Assembly: GCF_900187995.1 (NCBI RefSeq)
Contig: NZ_FZNZ01000013.1
Location: 1-64,000 of the forward strand
Direction of reading: 5' to 3'
Length of the DNA stretch: 64,000 nucleotides
Origin: Prevotella jejuni
GTDB lineage: Bacteria > Bacteroidota > Bacteroidia > Bacteroidales > Bacteroidaceae
The translations under genes and the position numbers were made by a program. The notes beneath the pieces were generated by a model. The model did no database searches. It was not told the origin of the DNA and was given only the letters and a program-made list of their open reading frames with translations. This document shows, in pieces, positions 35,951 through 45,039 of this stretch (its first letter is position 1; the number at the start of each line of letters is the position of its first letter).

Positions 35951-36080
35951 ATAGAAGAGGCCTGTCTGTATTCAAGAACATGCCCTTCTTGCATGTAGAA
36001 GACGCCCTTCTTGAAGCAAGAAAGGCGTCTTCTTTAACGTAGTATGTAATGTGCTGATTTATTGTGAGTTATCAACTCAT
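35951..36080 (+). repeat. Dispersed hairpin repeat, copy C
   Basis: Starts ATAGAAGAGGCC; palindrome arms 35998-36012 and 36018-36032 with one mismatch. Flanking similarity to copy B extends from CCTAACACATGC (about 35928) to GTTATCAACTC (about 36068). No gene in 35571-36240. Confidence 0.8.
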
Positions 36081-36266
36081 TTGTAGATGATGTTACACCC
36101 TTTCTTAGAGGGCAATTATCTTGTTGTGATGTAATGATTCTTTACGAGGTTGTTAACTCTTTTGTAGAGTGGTGTGGTTATTACTATTTTCATATTAATA
36201 TACTGGGAATGGTAATAAACCGACTTTTTCTCTCATAGAATCACACAGGTTTTTGCATACGAGTGG

Positions 36267-36367
36267 AACTCGCAGAAGGCCTTGCGCGCGGCAGACATCA
36301 CGGACGTTAATACTATTATTAGCGAAAGTGTGCTATCTTCTGTCAGTCGCAAGGCCCTCTGTGAGTT
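36267..36367. repeat. Long imperfect inverted repeat with nested hairpin
   Basis: Arms 36267-36286 and 36348-36367 match at 18 of 20 positions (CGCAAGGCC core); in between, CGTTAATA/TATTAGCG (36305-36312 with 36317-36324) forms a perfect 8-bp stem. Looks like a structured RNA or mobile-element remnant; no promoter identified. Confidence 0.6.
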
Positions 36368-36583
36368 TACATACATGTGCGAGTGAGTATCTGTTTTGTT
36401 TGTTGGCACTGTGAGAGGTTTGTCTCTGCATAACATATACTAATCCTCCGTACAAGGACAAAAAAGGGTAGGAAGGGTATCATAGTGCTGATGTTTAGTA
36501 AGCTGTCCATCGCCATTTTAGGATGAATGTGTTTATTAATCAGCACTATCATTATGGTGAACAAGATAAGTTTTGTTCGATGA

Positions 36584-37129
36584 CTATATCTTTGTCATGT
36601 GATAACCCATACGTTTTAGTTGCATGGCTGCACCCATGAAGTAAAGCTGATGGAGAGCAGCCAAGTAGGCTTGAAAGGCATCTTTACTACCAGGAGCAAT
36701 CGGAAGATGGCGGAGTAAGCTATTTGTTCGTGCTGCACACTTACCTACCATATCTGCAAGTGTCTTGTGCTCGTCGGCAGTAAGGAGCAATACCTTCTCA
36801 CAGATGTAGTCGTCCATGTGGTCGTAGTCAATGCGATCGCGCAGATAGTTGTATAGATTTTCCACCTTATTATATAACTCCCAATCCTCATCCCAATACT
36901 TGGCAATGGCCATACCGATGTACATCATCCATCCAAGAGACACAGTAGGGTAGTCTGCAAACTCTCGCATACCGTCTGGTAAGTAAGCTTCAGCAATCCC
37001 TAACCACTTCTCCTCCATGTCGGCAATGTCTGGCAACATCATGTCTACAAGGTCTTTCCCTTGTAGATAAGTAGCTAAGTCTTCTTTGAATTTCTCCTCG
37101 AATGGGTATTTTAATTGTTCGTCTTGCAT
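36584..37129 (-). CDS. Uncharacterised conserved-type cytoplasmic protein
   Basis: 181 residues, mostly helical, acidic, rich in Trp/Tyr/Met (YPTVSLGWMMYIGMAIAKYWDEDWELYNKVENLY). No signal peptide or catalytic motif recognised. The gene reads like a Bacteroidales-conserved hypothetical. It follows the 171-residue secreted protein by 30 bp on the same strand, so both are likely in the ruvC operon or a paired operon. I do not assign a function. Confidence 0.7.
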   Translation of the reverse strand: MQDEQLKYPFEEKFKEDLATYLQGKDLVDMMLPDIADMEEKWLGIAEAYLPDGMREFADYPTVSLGWMMYIGMAIAKYWDEDWELYNKVENLYNYLRDRIDYDHMDDYICEKVLLLTADEHKTLADMVGKCAARTNSLLRHLPIAPGSKDAFQAYLAALHQLYFMGAAMQLKRMGYHMTKI

Positions 37130-37159
37130 TGTTATGTATCTTAAAACATTGATTTTATA

Positions 37160-37675
37160 CTACTCGGCCAACTTCTTCTTCACCTCTGCAAGTGCTGCTA
37201 TCCAGTCAGTATCAAGGGAGAATTGAGTAAGATAGTCCTCACTATTGAAGTAAACTAAGACAAGACTCTTGTCAGGATCGTTGTAGAGAGGATGGTTGAT
37301 GCTGGCATTACGAAATATCTTAAGCACCTGTTCTTTTCGCTTTTGCTTGTCGGCACGTGCATACTCCTTTGTAAAGAGATTGACATATTCGTGCATATAA
37401 TATGCCATTGAGTCAAGTTGAGCGTTGAGATGAGCAATCTCCTTGTTAGATAACTGCTTTGTTGTATCAACGATAGCAGACAGTGTACGAGTATTAAGAT
37501 AGGTGATTGCATCAACTTTGAAGGAAGCAGCCTTGCGGACGTTGACATCCTCTTTACTATCGGTAGCAATCTTATACGCACTTGTATATAGTTGCTTCGA
37601 CACACGCTCTTGCTGGGCATTAACTGTAAGAACGGATGCAAGAAATAAGGAAAGGGCTATCATCTTATTTTTCAT
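37160..37675 (-). CDS. Uncharacterised secreted helical protein
   Basis: 171 residues with a signal peptide (MKNKMIALSLFLASVLTVNAQ). The mature part is helical and Lys/Asp-rich with no motif I recognise. Probably periplasmic. It lies 30 bp upstream of the 181-residue gene on the same strand, which suggests the two are expressed together. Confidence 0.7.
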   Translation of the reverse strand: MKNKMIALSLFLASVLTVNAQQERVSKQLYTSAYKIATDSKEDVNVRKAASFKVDAITYLNTRTLSAIVDTTKQLSNKEIAHLNAQLDSMAYYMHEYVNLFTKEYARADKQKRKEQVLKIFRNASINHPLYNDPDKSLVLVYFNSEDYLTQFSLDTDWIAALAEVKKKLAE

Positions 37676-37796
37676 ACGCTTGATATTGAAAGTCTTGTGT
37701 TGTTTTCTTTTTATGTCTATGACGTTATTGAAGTCTTTGGAGTATTATAGGCACAGCTATATCTTGACGTAGCTATAACCAGTGTGAAGCCCCTGT

Positions 37797-38372
37797 TTAC
37801 CTTATTCTGTCCGCATTCTTGCGTGCAAAATCTTTCCAAGAGCCATAGTGTTTAGCGTCTGTTGCCGGTCTATTCATCTGAAGGAAATGGCAATAAGCAG
37901 CTGCAACGGCATCAGTAGCATCCATAAAATGGGGCATCTGGTCATCCCTTAGATGTAGAAGCTTTTGTAGCATGCCAGCTACTTGTTCCTTAGAAGCGGA
38001 GCCATTACCTGTTATTGCCATCTTTATTTTCAGTGGTGCATACTCCTGTATAGGTACATCATGGTTGATAGCTGCTGCAATGGCCACCCCTTGTGCACGT
38101 CCCAGTTTAAGCATTGACTGTACATTCTTTCCAAAGAAGGGCGCCTCGATAGCAACCTCATCGGGTAAGTATTCGTCTATAATACCCGTTACACGCTCGA
38201 AAACCCTGCCTAAACGGAGGTAGACATCTTTCTCCTTGCGCATGTCAATGACCCCCATAACAACAAGCTCAGCCTTATTCCCACAGACACGCAACACTCC
38301 ATAACCCATGACATTTGTGCCAGGGTCGATACCGAGTAGTATCTTTTCGGGTTGTGAACTTCTTGCTTTCAT
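37797..38372 (-). CDS. ruvC: Crossover junction endodeoxyribonuclease
   Basis: 191 residues from ATG 38372 ([19 protein letters not shown]), the family's normal start region; an upstream in-frame ATG at 38426 is rejected. Acidic active-site residues lie in [22 protein letters not shown] and [12 protein letters not shown]. Resolves Holliday junctions in the cytoplasm. ruvA and ruvB are not in the window. The MBL hydrolase gene ends 25 bp upstream on the same strand. Confidence 0.95.
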   Translation of the reverse strand: MKARSSQPEKILLGIDPGTNVMGYGVLRVCGNKAELVVMGVIDMRKEKDVYLRLGRVFERVTGIIDEYLPDEVAIEAPFFGKNVQSMLKLGRAQGVAIAAAINHDVPIQEYAPLKIKMAITGNGSASKEQVAGMLQKLLHLRDDQMPHFMDATDAVAAAYCHFLQMNRPATDAKHYGSWKDFARKNADRIR

Positions 38373-38397
38373 TTTTAGGAATTGGTTGATATCCGTT

Positions 38398-39042
38398 TTA
38401 TCGGTCCATATAAGGGTTGTGAGCAAGCTCGAAACCTATAGAAGTCTGCGGACCGTGCCCTGGATAAACGACTGTTGTATCGGGAAGCTGTGCGAGTTCT
38501 CGAAGACTACTTATAATCTGGAACATACTACCACCAGGGAAGTCTGTTCTGCCAATACTCCCTTTAAATAATGTGTCACCCGTGAACAAGACCTCTTCTT
38601 CCGCACAATAGAAACATACAGAACCACCAGAGTGTCCCGGAGTACGCATGACTTTTAAGGTATGAGAACCGAATTCTATTAATTGTCCTTCGGTTAGCTT
38701 TAACTCACCAGCTGGTAAATCATGGCCTAATTCCATCCCAAGCATCTGCGCTGCAGCCTGCTTTGGATTGTTCATAAACACTGCGTCGCCCTCAGAAACT
38801 TCTGGTTGAAGATTATAAGTAGCAAGGATGATGGCGTCTCCAAAGTGGTGATCAAGATGTCCGTGAGTACCAAGATTATGAACAGGAGTGAGTCCCTCTT
38901 TCTTTATATACGCTATGATAGCGTCTTGTTCACTTTCAGTAAGTGCGCCACAGTCTATGATGACACATTCTTTGGTCTCATCGCTGACTACGTAACAGTT
39001 CTCTTGAAGAGGATTAACCTCGAAAGTCTGGATTTTAAGCAT
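38398..39042 (-). CDS. Metallo-beta-lactamase-fold hydrolase (glyoxalase II-like)
   Basis: 214 residues from ATG 39042 ([19 protein letters not shown]). Metal-binding [10 protein letters not shown], later GHSGGSV, FTGDTLF and YPGHGP. Typical of small glyoxalase-II-like thioesterases. Substrate unknown. A longer in-frame start at 39189 overlaps rsmG and is rejected. Confidence 0.88.
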   Translation of the reverse strand: MLKIQTFEVNPLQENCYVVSDETKECVIIDCGALTESEQDAIIAYIKKEGLTPVHNLGTHGHLDHHFGDAIILATYNLQPEVSEGDAVFMNNPKQAAAQMLGMELGHDLPAGELKLTEGQLIEFGSHTLKVMRTPGHSGGSVCFYCAEEEVLFTGDTLFKGSIGRTDFPGGSMFQIISSLRELAQLPDTTVVYPGHGPQTSIGFELAHNPYMDR

Positions 39043-39109
39043 AAGTGATAATGTGGATAAGAAATGGTGATAATTGAGTAGTATAACACTTTCAAGTGTG
39101 CGGAGAGGG

Positions 39110-39733
39110 TTATCCTGGTACGTAAATGAGGTATTTCTCCTTAAACCACTCTTCGTCAAACCATTGTGAGAGTTCCGTCTTCTCGACAATCTTCTTGTAT
39201 GGTTTCAATTCGTCGTTGAGGTTTCCACCTTTTAAAACAATGACACCATTGGGCAAAGTATTGTGTTGATCGGGTGCAATATTCTTCTTTACAATCTTCA
39301 TCAAGTCGGGCAATGGCATAACAGCACGTGACACAATGAAATCGAACTTACCTTTCTCCTCTTCTCCACGCAAGTGTGCTGGAAGGACATTCTCAAGCCC
39401 AATAGTATCAGCAACTTCCTGTGCTACCCTTACTTTCTTGCCTGTTCCATCAATGAGTTTGAAGTTGGCTTCTGGGAAGAAAATAGCGAGAGGAATACCA
39501 GGGAAGCCCCCACCAGTCCCAAAGTCAAGCACGTTGGTACCCTCACGGAAAGTGATATACTTGGCAATAGCAAGTGAGTGAAGGATGTGATGCTCATAGA
39601 GATTATCAATGTCTTTGCGTGAGATGACATTAATCTTACTATTCCAATCATGATAGAGTGCATCAAGTGCTGTGAACTGTTCTATCTGTTTAGCAGAGAG
39701 ATGGGGGAAGTATTTCTTTATTAGTTCAATCAT
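39110..39733 (-). CDS. rsmG: 16S rRNA (guanine527-N7)-methyltransferase
   Basis: 207 residues. SAM motif FGTGGGFPGIPLAIFFPEANF and ISRKDIDNLYEHHILHSLAIAKY are diagnostic. Methylates G527 of 16S rRNA. Located upstream of the MBL gene on the minus strand. Confidence 0.95.
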   Translation of the reverse strand: MIELIKKYFPHLSAKQIEQFTALDALYHDWNSKINVISRKDIDNLYEHHILHSLAIAKYITFREGTNVLDFGTGGGFPGIPLAIFFPEANFKLIDGTGKKVRVAQEVADTIGLENVLPAHLRGEEEKGKFDFIVSRAVMPLPDLMKIVKKNIAPDQHNTLPNGVIVLKGGNLNDELKPYKKIVEKTELSQWFDEEWFKEKYLIYVPG

Positions 39734-39775
39734 ATTCTTCGTATATGGGGAGTGTGGTGGAAAGTAAAGAGCAAG

Positions 39776-40546
39776 TTAATTATCGATAGCCACCCTGACC
39801 TCCTTCTGATTAATCTCACCTGGAGTATAGATGAACACCGTAGAGTCATCTGTAAGGATGAAGTTATCAGAAGGATAAGGGGCAATCCCTGTAAAATAGC
39901 CTTTAGCTTGTAGCCCTGTAAGGTCATCTTCCTCAAGGTCTTCTTGGTCGGCTATTCGCTCAATGATTTCCTTTGTTAGTTTCTCTTTATAGTCTTTACC
40001 GAATTGTTCTTGGAGTGTGGTAATGTGTCCATCTTTGATGTTGAAGTTACGAACAATCGTGTATTTCGTTAATTGTCCATTACCATTATTAATGGAGATA
40101 TGGGAGAGAGCAGTTACATAGTTGTCTATTGAAGCCCTCAGCTCAGTCTTGATAGATAGTTCACCGATGAGCTGGCTCTTGCTTTTCTCCCTTTGACGAA
40201 TAAGCTGTGCAATCTCTATATAGTCTTTAATATACTGCCTTACAAACGTAGGGATGGCTTTTTGAGGCGTAAGCTTATCATAATTAATAGCGAAATAGTC
40301 TGGCTGTAAAAGGCCCATCCTAAGTAGAGAGTCATTGGCAACAGCGTATTTATTCCCTTTAAGATAAGCAAACTCAACGTGAACATGACATTGTATAGCT
40401 TCTGAAGGATGAGCTACGGTATCTACAGAAACCACACCTGTGGGTATATCCAACCTCTTTGGTGTTGTTGATTTATGCCCACAACTGCTCATCAAGAACA
40501 ATAGGATGGCTAAGAACCCAAATCTTATAAATAAATTCTTCATCAT
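39776..40546 (-). CDS. DUF3298/RsiV-like lipoprotein
   Basis: 256 residues. Lipoprotein signal FLAILLFLMSSC. The C-terminal third (about 150-250) matches the DUF3298 pattern (NFILTDDSTVFIYTPGEI), preceded by a PdaC/DUF4163-like region. In Bacillus this fold binds lysozyme, but here it is an anchored periplasmic protein of unknown role. Ends 42 bp before rsmG. Confidence 0.75.
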   Translation of the reverse strand: MMKNLFIRFGFLAILLFLMSSCGHKSTTPKRLDIPTGVVSVDTVAHPSEAIQCHVHVEFAYLKGNKYAVANDSLLRMGLLQPDYFAINYDKLTPQKAIPTFVRQYIKDYIEIAQLIRQREKSKSQLIGELSIKTELRASIDNYVTALSHISINNGNGQLTKYTIVRNFNIKDGHITTLQEQFGKDYKEKLTKEIIERIADQEDLEEDDLTGLQAKGYFTGIAPYPSDNFILTDDSTVFIYTPGEINQKEVRVAIDN

Positions 40547-40576
40547 ATATAGGCTACAAAGTTACGAAAAGTTTTG

Positions 40577-40584
40577 TAACTTTG
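40577..40584 (+). promoter_or_regulatory. -7 box of the HAD phosphatase gene at 40615
   Basis: TAACTTTG, 30 bp before the ATG; no clear -33 element. Confidence 0.5.
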
Positions 40585-40614
40585 CATTATATATTTAATA
40601 ATTAATGAGCAATT

Positions 40615-41238
40615 ATGGTAAAAGCATGTCTGTTTGATTTGGATGGAGTAGTATTTGATACAGAACCTTTATATACGTTATTTTGGAATAATATAGGGAA
40701 GAACTTTCGCCCTAATGTGCCTAACTTCGAGTATATTATTAAGGGTCAAACATTGGTGCAGATATTTGATAAATACTTTGCTGATGACGTTGATGCACAA
40801 AAAGAGATTGTTCGGTTATTGAATGAGTACGAACGTCACATGTCTTATAACTATATACTTGGTTTTGAGTCTTTTATTGATAAACTTAAAAGAAAAGGTA
40901 TAAAGACAGCGGTTGTGACAAGTTCTAACCTCGAGAAGATGCAGAATGTTTACAAACAGCACCCAGAATTTAAGGGATATTTTGATGAGATACTCACCTC
41001 AGAAGACTTTGATGAGAGTAAACCATCACCTGATTGCTATCTCAAGGCAGCTGCTCGTTTTGGAGTGTCGCCTAAGGACTGTGTTGTTTTTGAGGATAGT
41101 TTCAACGGCTTACGTTCTGGTATTGCCTCTGGAGCACGTGTGATAGGGCTTGCAACAACCAACTCTGTCGCTGAGATAGAACCCTTTACAAAGGAGGTAA
41201 TTAGTAATTATGATGGTTTTACTTTGTCAGACCATTAA
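40615..41238 (+). CDS. HAD-superfamily hydrolase (phosphoglucomutase/phosphatase-like)
   Basis: 207 residues. LFDLDGVVFDTEPLY holds the catalytic Asp pair, VVTSSN is motif II, KPSPDCYLKAA the motif III lysine, and VFEDSFNGLRSG motif IV; a small alpha-helical cap lies between. Cytoplasmic phosphatase or mutase of the beta-phosphoglucomutase group; substrate unknown. Confidence 0.88.
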   Translation: MVKACLFDLDGVVFDTEPLYTLFWNNIGKNFRPNVPNFEYIIKGQTLVQIFDKYFADDVDAQKEIVRLLNEYERHMSYNYILGFESFIDKLKRKGIKTAVVTSSNLEKMQNVYKQHPEFKGYFDEILTSEDFDESKPSPDCYLKAAARFGVSPKDCVVFEDSFNGLRSGIASGARVIGLATTNSVAEIEPFTKEVISNYDGFTLSDH

Positions 41239-41245
41239 AAAGAGG

Positions 41246-41253
41246 TAACTTTG
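41246..41253 (+). promoter_or_regulatory. -7 box of panB
   Basis: TAACTTTG, 8 bp after the HAD stop codon and 90 bp before panB. Confidence 0.5.
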
Positions 41254-41343
41254 CATCCCAAAACAAAAAACAATGTTCGAGCGTATTGATGACGGTCGGC
41301 AAATTCAGACAAATAGTCTTGGAGTTTGAATGAAAGATAGATT

Positions 41344-42162
41344 ATGGGATATTTAACAACAGATAAGAAGAAAGTAACAGCAAAGACATTATTGGAAATG
41401 AAGGCTTCTGGCGAAAAGATAACCCAGATGACTGCATACGATTTCACGACAGCAGGGATTATAGATGCTGCTGGTATTGATAGCATCCTTGTTGGTGACT
41501 CAGCCTCAAACGTGATGGCTGGTAATCAAGACACTACGCCTATAACCATTGATCAGATGATTTATCATGCACGTTCTGTTGTTCGTGCGTGTCAGCGCTG
41601 CCTTGTTGTTTGTGATATGCCATTTGGTTCTTATCAAGTGAGCCGTGAAGATGGAATCCGTAATGCTATCCGTATTATCAAAGAGACAGGTGCTGGTGCG
41701 CTCAAGATGGAAGGGGGTAAGGAGATTGCTGACACTGTTAGAGGAATAGTAGCAGCAGGTATTCCTGTTATAGGCCACCTTGGCCTTACTCCTCAAAGCA
41801 TCCATAAGTTTGGTGGTTATGGTCTTCGTGCAAAAGATGATGCTGAGGCTGAGAAGCTAATAGAAGATGCACTTGCCCTTGACGCAGCAGGTGTTAGTGC
41901 TATTACTCTTGAGAAGGTGCCTGCAGCTCTGGCTACTAAAGTGACCTCAATGGTCAAAGCTGCAACGATAGGTATAGGTGCTGGGTATGGTACCGATGGT
42001 CAGGTCCTTGTTTATGCAGATGCGCTTGGTATGACACAAGGTTTTAAGCCAAAGTTTCTCCGCCATTTTGCGAATGTGAACAAATGTATGACAGAGGGCG
42101 TACAAGAGTATATTAAGTGTGTGAAAGAAGTAAGTTTCCCTTCAGAGTCAGAGTCTTATTAA
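41344..42162 (+). CDS. panB: 3-methyl-2-oxobutanoate hydroxymethyltransferase
   Basis: 272 residues. ILVGDSASNVMAGNQDTTPIT and DMPFGSYQ form the metal and substrate site, with EGG and GIPVIGHLGLTPQS following. It converts 2-oxoisovalerate to ketopantoate for pantothenate and CoA synthesis. panC/panD are not in the window. Confidence 0.97.
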   Translation: MGYLTTDKKKVTAKTLLEMKASGEKITQMTAYDFTTAGIIDAAGIDSILVGDSASNVMAGNQDTTPITIDQMIYHARSVVRACQRCLVVCDMPFGSYQVSREDGIRNAIRIIKETGAGALKMEGGKEIADTVRGIVAAGIPVIGHLGLTPQSIHKFGGYGLRAKDDAEAEKLIEDALALDAAGVSAITLEKVPAALATKVTSMVKAATIGIGAGYGTDGQVLVYADALGMTQGFKPKFLRHFANVNKCMTEGVQEYIKCVKEVSFPSESESY

Positions 42163-42326
42163 AAACTGATTAAAGGGAAAATTTATGATTAAAGGTCATG
42201 ATTTATTAAATAGATAAGTCTGAATAAAAAGTTAAGTTAATACTGTTCTGTTTGCTTAACTCCATGTAAGCAAGCGTCACATATTTCATGTTATAACTTA
42301 TAACGATAAATTCTGGGTAATATAGT

Positions 42327-43502
42327 ATGGATACTCAAAACATACCCGTTCACGTTCGGTTGTGGAATAAGCACTTTTGGTTATTAGCAATGGCCAATCT
42401 CTTGTTAGTTATGTCTTCCTATATGCTGGTAGCTACCATACCTTTGCGTATGGAGGTTAGGGGATATTCAATATTACAGATAGCTTTGGTAATGGGAGTG
42501 TTCTTCATTGGAATCTACCTTTTCGGTAGCCTTTCCGGCTATCTTGTTCAACGCTATCGTCGCAAGAATGTGTTTAATCTTTCAATATTATTGCTCTTAG
42601 CCGTTACAGGTGTACTTTATTATCTGAGTAGTCTACCTTATAATTCCTTCGATTACATGCTACTCGTTGGTCTTCGTTTTATGCAAGGAGCCTTCTATGG
42701 ACTCTCGCAACTGGTGCTACTTAGTACGTTGATAATTGATACAGTAGAAGCTGTACACAGAACAGAGGCTAATCATGCAGCGACATGGTTTGGGCGTTTT
42801 GCCCTCTCTCTTGGTCCGCTGGCTGGAATCTACGTATATCAGTCGATGAACTTTGGTTCTGTACTCATCTTGTCATGTATTTGTCTACTTGTAGCCTTTG
42901 TCTTTGTCAATCTAATCAGGTTCCCATTCCGTATGCCAAGTGAGGATTATTCCCGCTTTTCTTTCGACCGATTCCTATTAAAGGGGAGCCATTGGCTTTT
43001 TGTCAATGTAGTCCTTGTCACATCTGTAGTAGGAGTTCTTTTAAGCATTGAACATACTCCACGTTTTTACGGGATGATGATGTTGGGTTTTGTGATTGCT
43101 ATTCTTGCAGAGCGTTTTGTGTTTGCTGATGCTGATCTCCGCAGTGAAGCAACGACAGGGATGATAGTTATTGGTATTGCTGTACTATTGATGATAACGC
43201 GCAGGCAGGAGAGTGTTAGTTATATTGTGCCTATTCTCGTTGGTTTGGGCGTAGGATTGATAGGAAGCCGATTCTTACTTTTCTTTATAAAGATGTCTGA
43301 CCATTGTCAGCGCGGAACCAGTCAGAGTACTTTCCTACTCGCATGGGAAACAGGTATAGGTATAGGCTTGGTTTTTTCTTACGGTTTATTCCATCTTGAG
43401 CAACCGCTTGTCTTATGGGTTTGCCTTGGTATTTTAGCAGCCTCTTTGATACTCTATGATACATTCATCCATAGTTGGTATATAAAACATAAACATCGAT
43501 AG
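42327..43502 (+). CDS. MFS transporter
   Basis: 391 residues with twelve hydrophobic helices. Between helices 2 and 3 lies GSLSGYLVQRYRRKN, the MFS A-like motif. Inner-membrane secondary transporter; substrate not inferable. Single gene between panB and ftsY. Confidence 0.88.
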   Translation: MDTQNIPVHVRLWNKHFWLLAMANLLLVMSSYMLVATIPLRMEVRGYSILQIALVMGVFFIGIYLFGSLSGYLVQRYRRKNVFNLSILLLLAVTGVLYYLSSLPYNSFDYMLLVGLRFMQGAFYGLSQLVLLSTLIIDTVEAVHRTEANHAATWFGRFALSLGPLAGIYVYQSMNFGSVLILSCICLLVAFVFVNLIRFPFRMPSEDYSRFSFDRFLLKGSHWLFVNVVLVTSVVGVLLSIEHTPRFYGMMMLGFVIAILAERFVFADADLRSEATTGMIVIGIAVLLMITRRQESVSYIVPILVGLGVGLIGSRFLLFFIKMSDHCQRGTSQSTFLLAWETGIGIGLVFSYGLFHLEQPLVLWVCLGILAASLILYDTFIHSWYIKHKHR

Positions 43503-43609
43503 ATTTACTTGAAAGCTTTGTTATCATATCTTTGACTATTAGTATGTTATAAACATGTGTGGTAAGATACTTTTAGTAAATATATTAAGGAGATTGTTAA
43601 TAGTATTAT

Positions 43610-43646
43610 AAGTAAGCATTTCTTAGCGTATAAGGAATGCTTACTT
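43610..43646. repeat. 11-bp inverted repeat in the MFS-ftsY gap
   Basis: AAGTAAGCATT (43610-43620) and its complement (43636-43646) with a 15-nt loop, 108 bp after the MFS stop. No strong T-tract. The rest of 43503-43937 has no gene. Confidence 0.5.
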
Positions 43647-43937
43647 GCGAATATTACTATCTGAAGAAAGGTGAATACTTCGTTTTGAATAAACCTGTAT
43701 CCTTTGTCCTTAGTAATAAAATGTATTTCTAATAACCATTGAATGTTACTTTATATTTCATCATAAAGTAAGGCGTCAGGCCCTCGTGCGATAAGTGGTG
43801 AACAATAATATGTCAATAGAAGGTGAACTCTGATGCAGGTTTTTGTCGTAAGGAAGACTATAATTTGACTAAAAAACTTAAATTGTAACATAAATATTTG
43901 TAGGATAAAACTAAATTTCATTGTGTTGTAAAGCAAA

Positions 43938-43969
43938 TTTGCTTTTTCGTCAACTTTTTATTATCTTTG
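43938..43969 (+). promoter_or_regulatory. Promoter of ftsY
   Basis: TTTG (43938-43941), 20 nt, TATCTTTG (43962-43969), 19 bp before the ATG. Full consensus. Confidence 0.7.
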
Positions 43970-43988
43970 CAACAAATTAGCTAATTAT

Positions 43989-44939
43989 ATGGGATTATTC
44001 GGTTTATTCGGTAAGAAAAAAAAAGAAACACTTGACAAAGGACTTGAGAAGACAAAGGAAAATGTGTTCTCAAAACTGGCACGTGCAGTGGCAGGAAAGT
44101 CAAAAGTAGATGATGAAGTCTTAGATGACCTTGAAGAGATTCTTGTTACATCGGATGTAGGTGTGGACACAACTATCAAGATTATTCATCGTATTGAAGA
44201 GCGTGTTGCTCGCGATAAGTATGTTTCAACAAGCGAGCTGAACGGTATTCTCAAAAGCGAGATAACCGCATTGCTGACAGAAAACAATACAGGAGACAAT
44301 GGCGAATGGACACTACCAGAAGGGACACACCCATACGTAATACTTGTTGTAGGAGTAAATGGTGTTGGTAAGACCACAACGATAGGTAAGCTTGCTTGGC
44401 AATTTAAGCAGGCTGGGAAGAAAGTCTATCTTGGTGCAGCAGATACCTTCCGTGCTGCTGCTGTTGAACAGATTCAGATATGGGGTGACCGTGTAGGGGT
44501 GCCAGTGGTGAAGCAGCAGATGGGAGCAGACCCAGCAAGTGTGGCTTTTGACACATTACAAAGTGCGAAGGCAAATGGTGCTGACGTAGTTATTATTGAT
44601 ACAGCTGGTCGTTTGCATAATAAGATTGGCTTGATGAACGAGCTGAAGAAAATTAAAGATGTCATGAAGAAGGTTGTTCCTGAAGCTCCACATGAGGTAC
44701 TTTTGGTACTTGATGGTAGTACAGGTCAGAACGCTTTTGAGCAGGCTCGCCAGTTTGCTGCCGTGACACAGATTACCTCACTTGCTATCACAAAACTCGA
44801 TGGGACAGCTAAGGGTGGAGTTGTGATAGGTATCAGTGACCAATTGAAGGTTCCTGTTAAATATATTGGTTTAGGTGAAGGTATGGAAGACTTGCAGCTC
44901 TTTGATAAGGTGCAGTTTGTTGATAGCCTATTTAAATAG
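43989..44939 (+). CDS. ftsY: Signal recognition particle receptor FtsY
   Basis: 316 residues with a short basic N-terminus (KKKKETLDKGLEKTKEN) instead of the long acidic A domain of enteric FtsY. NG domain follows: GVNGVGKTTTIGKLA (P-loop), DTFRAAAVEQI, DTAGRLHNK and TKLDGTAKGG. Targets ribosome-nascent-chain complexes to the Sec translocon at the membrane. Confidence 0.97.
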   Translation: MGLFGLFGKKKKETLDKGLEKTKENVFSKLARAVAGKSKVDDEVLDDLEEILVTSDVGVDTTIKIIHRIEERVARDKYVSTSELNGILKSEITALLTENNTGDNGEWTLPEGTHPYVILVVGVNGVGKTTTIGKLAWQFKQAGKKVYLGAADTFRAAAVEQIQIWGDRVGVPVVKQQMGADPASVAFDTLQSAKANGADVVIIDTAGRLHNKIGLMNELKKIKDVMKKVVPEAPHEVLLVLDGSTGQNAFEQARQFAAVTQITSLAITKLDGTAKGGVVIGISDQLKVPVKYIGLGEGMEDLQLFDKVQFVDSLFK

Positions 44940-45020
44940 GGTGTTAGGTGATAAATGTTAGGTGTTGATGAATTGATATTATATTCCTACAATTCATCAA
45001 CACCTACCCCGCGACACCCA
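44940..45020. repeat. 17-bp perfect palindrome in the ftsY-rimO gap, built from the VNTR-type unit
   Basis: Arms 44959-44975 (TAGGTGTTGATGAATTG) and 44990-45006 are exactly complementary with a 14-nt loop. The left half (GGGTGTTAGGTG...GTTAGGTGTTGATG) resembles the 44-bp unit tandemly repeated at 20183, and the right half is its reverse complement. Confidence 0.75.
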
Positions 45021-45039
45021 TCACCAAACCAAAGAACAA

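Noticed and set aside
36233..36436. 67-codon minus-strand frame
   Set aside because: It spans an inverted repeat and has no coding character.
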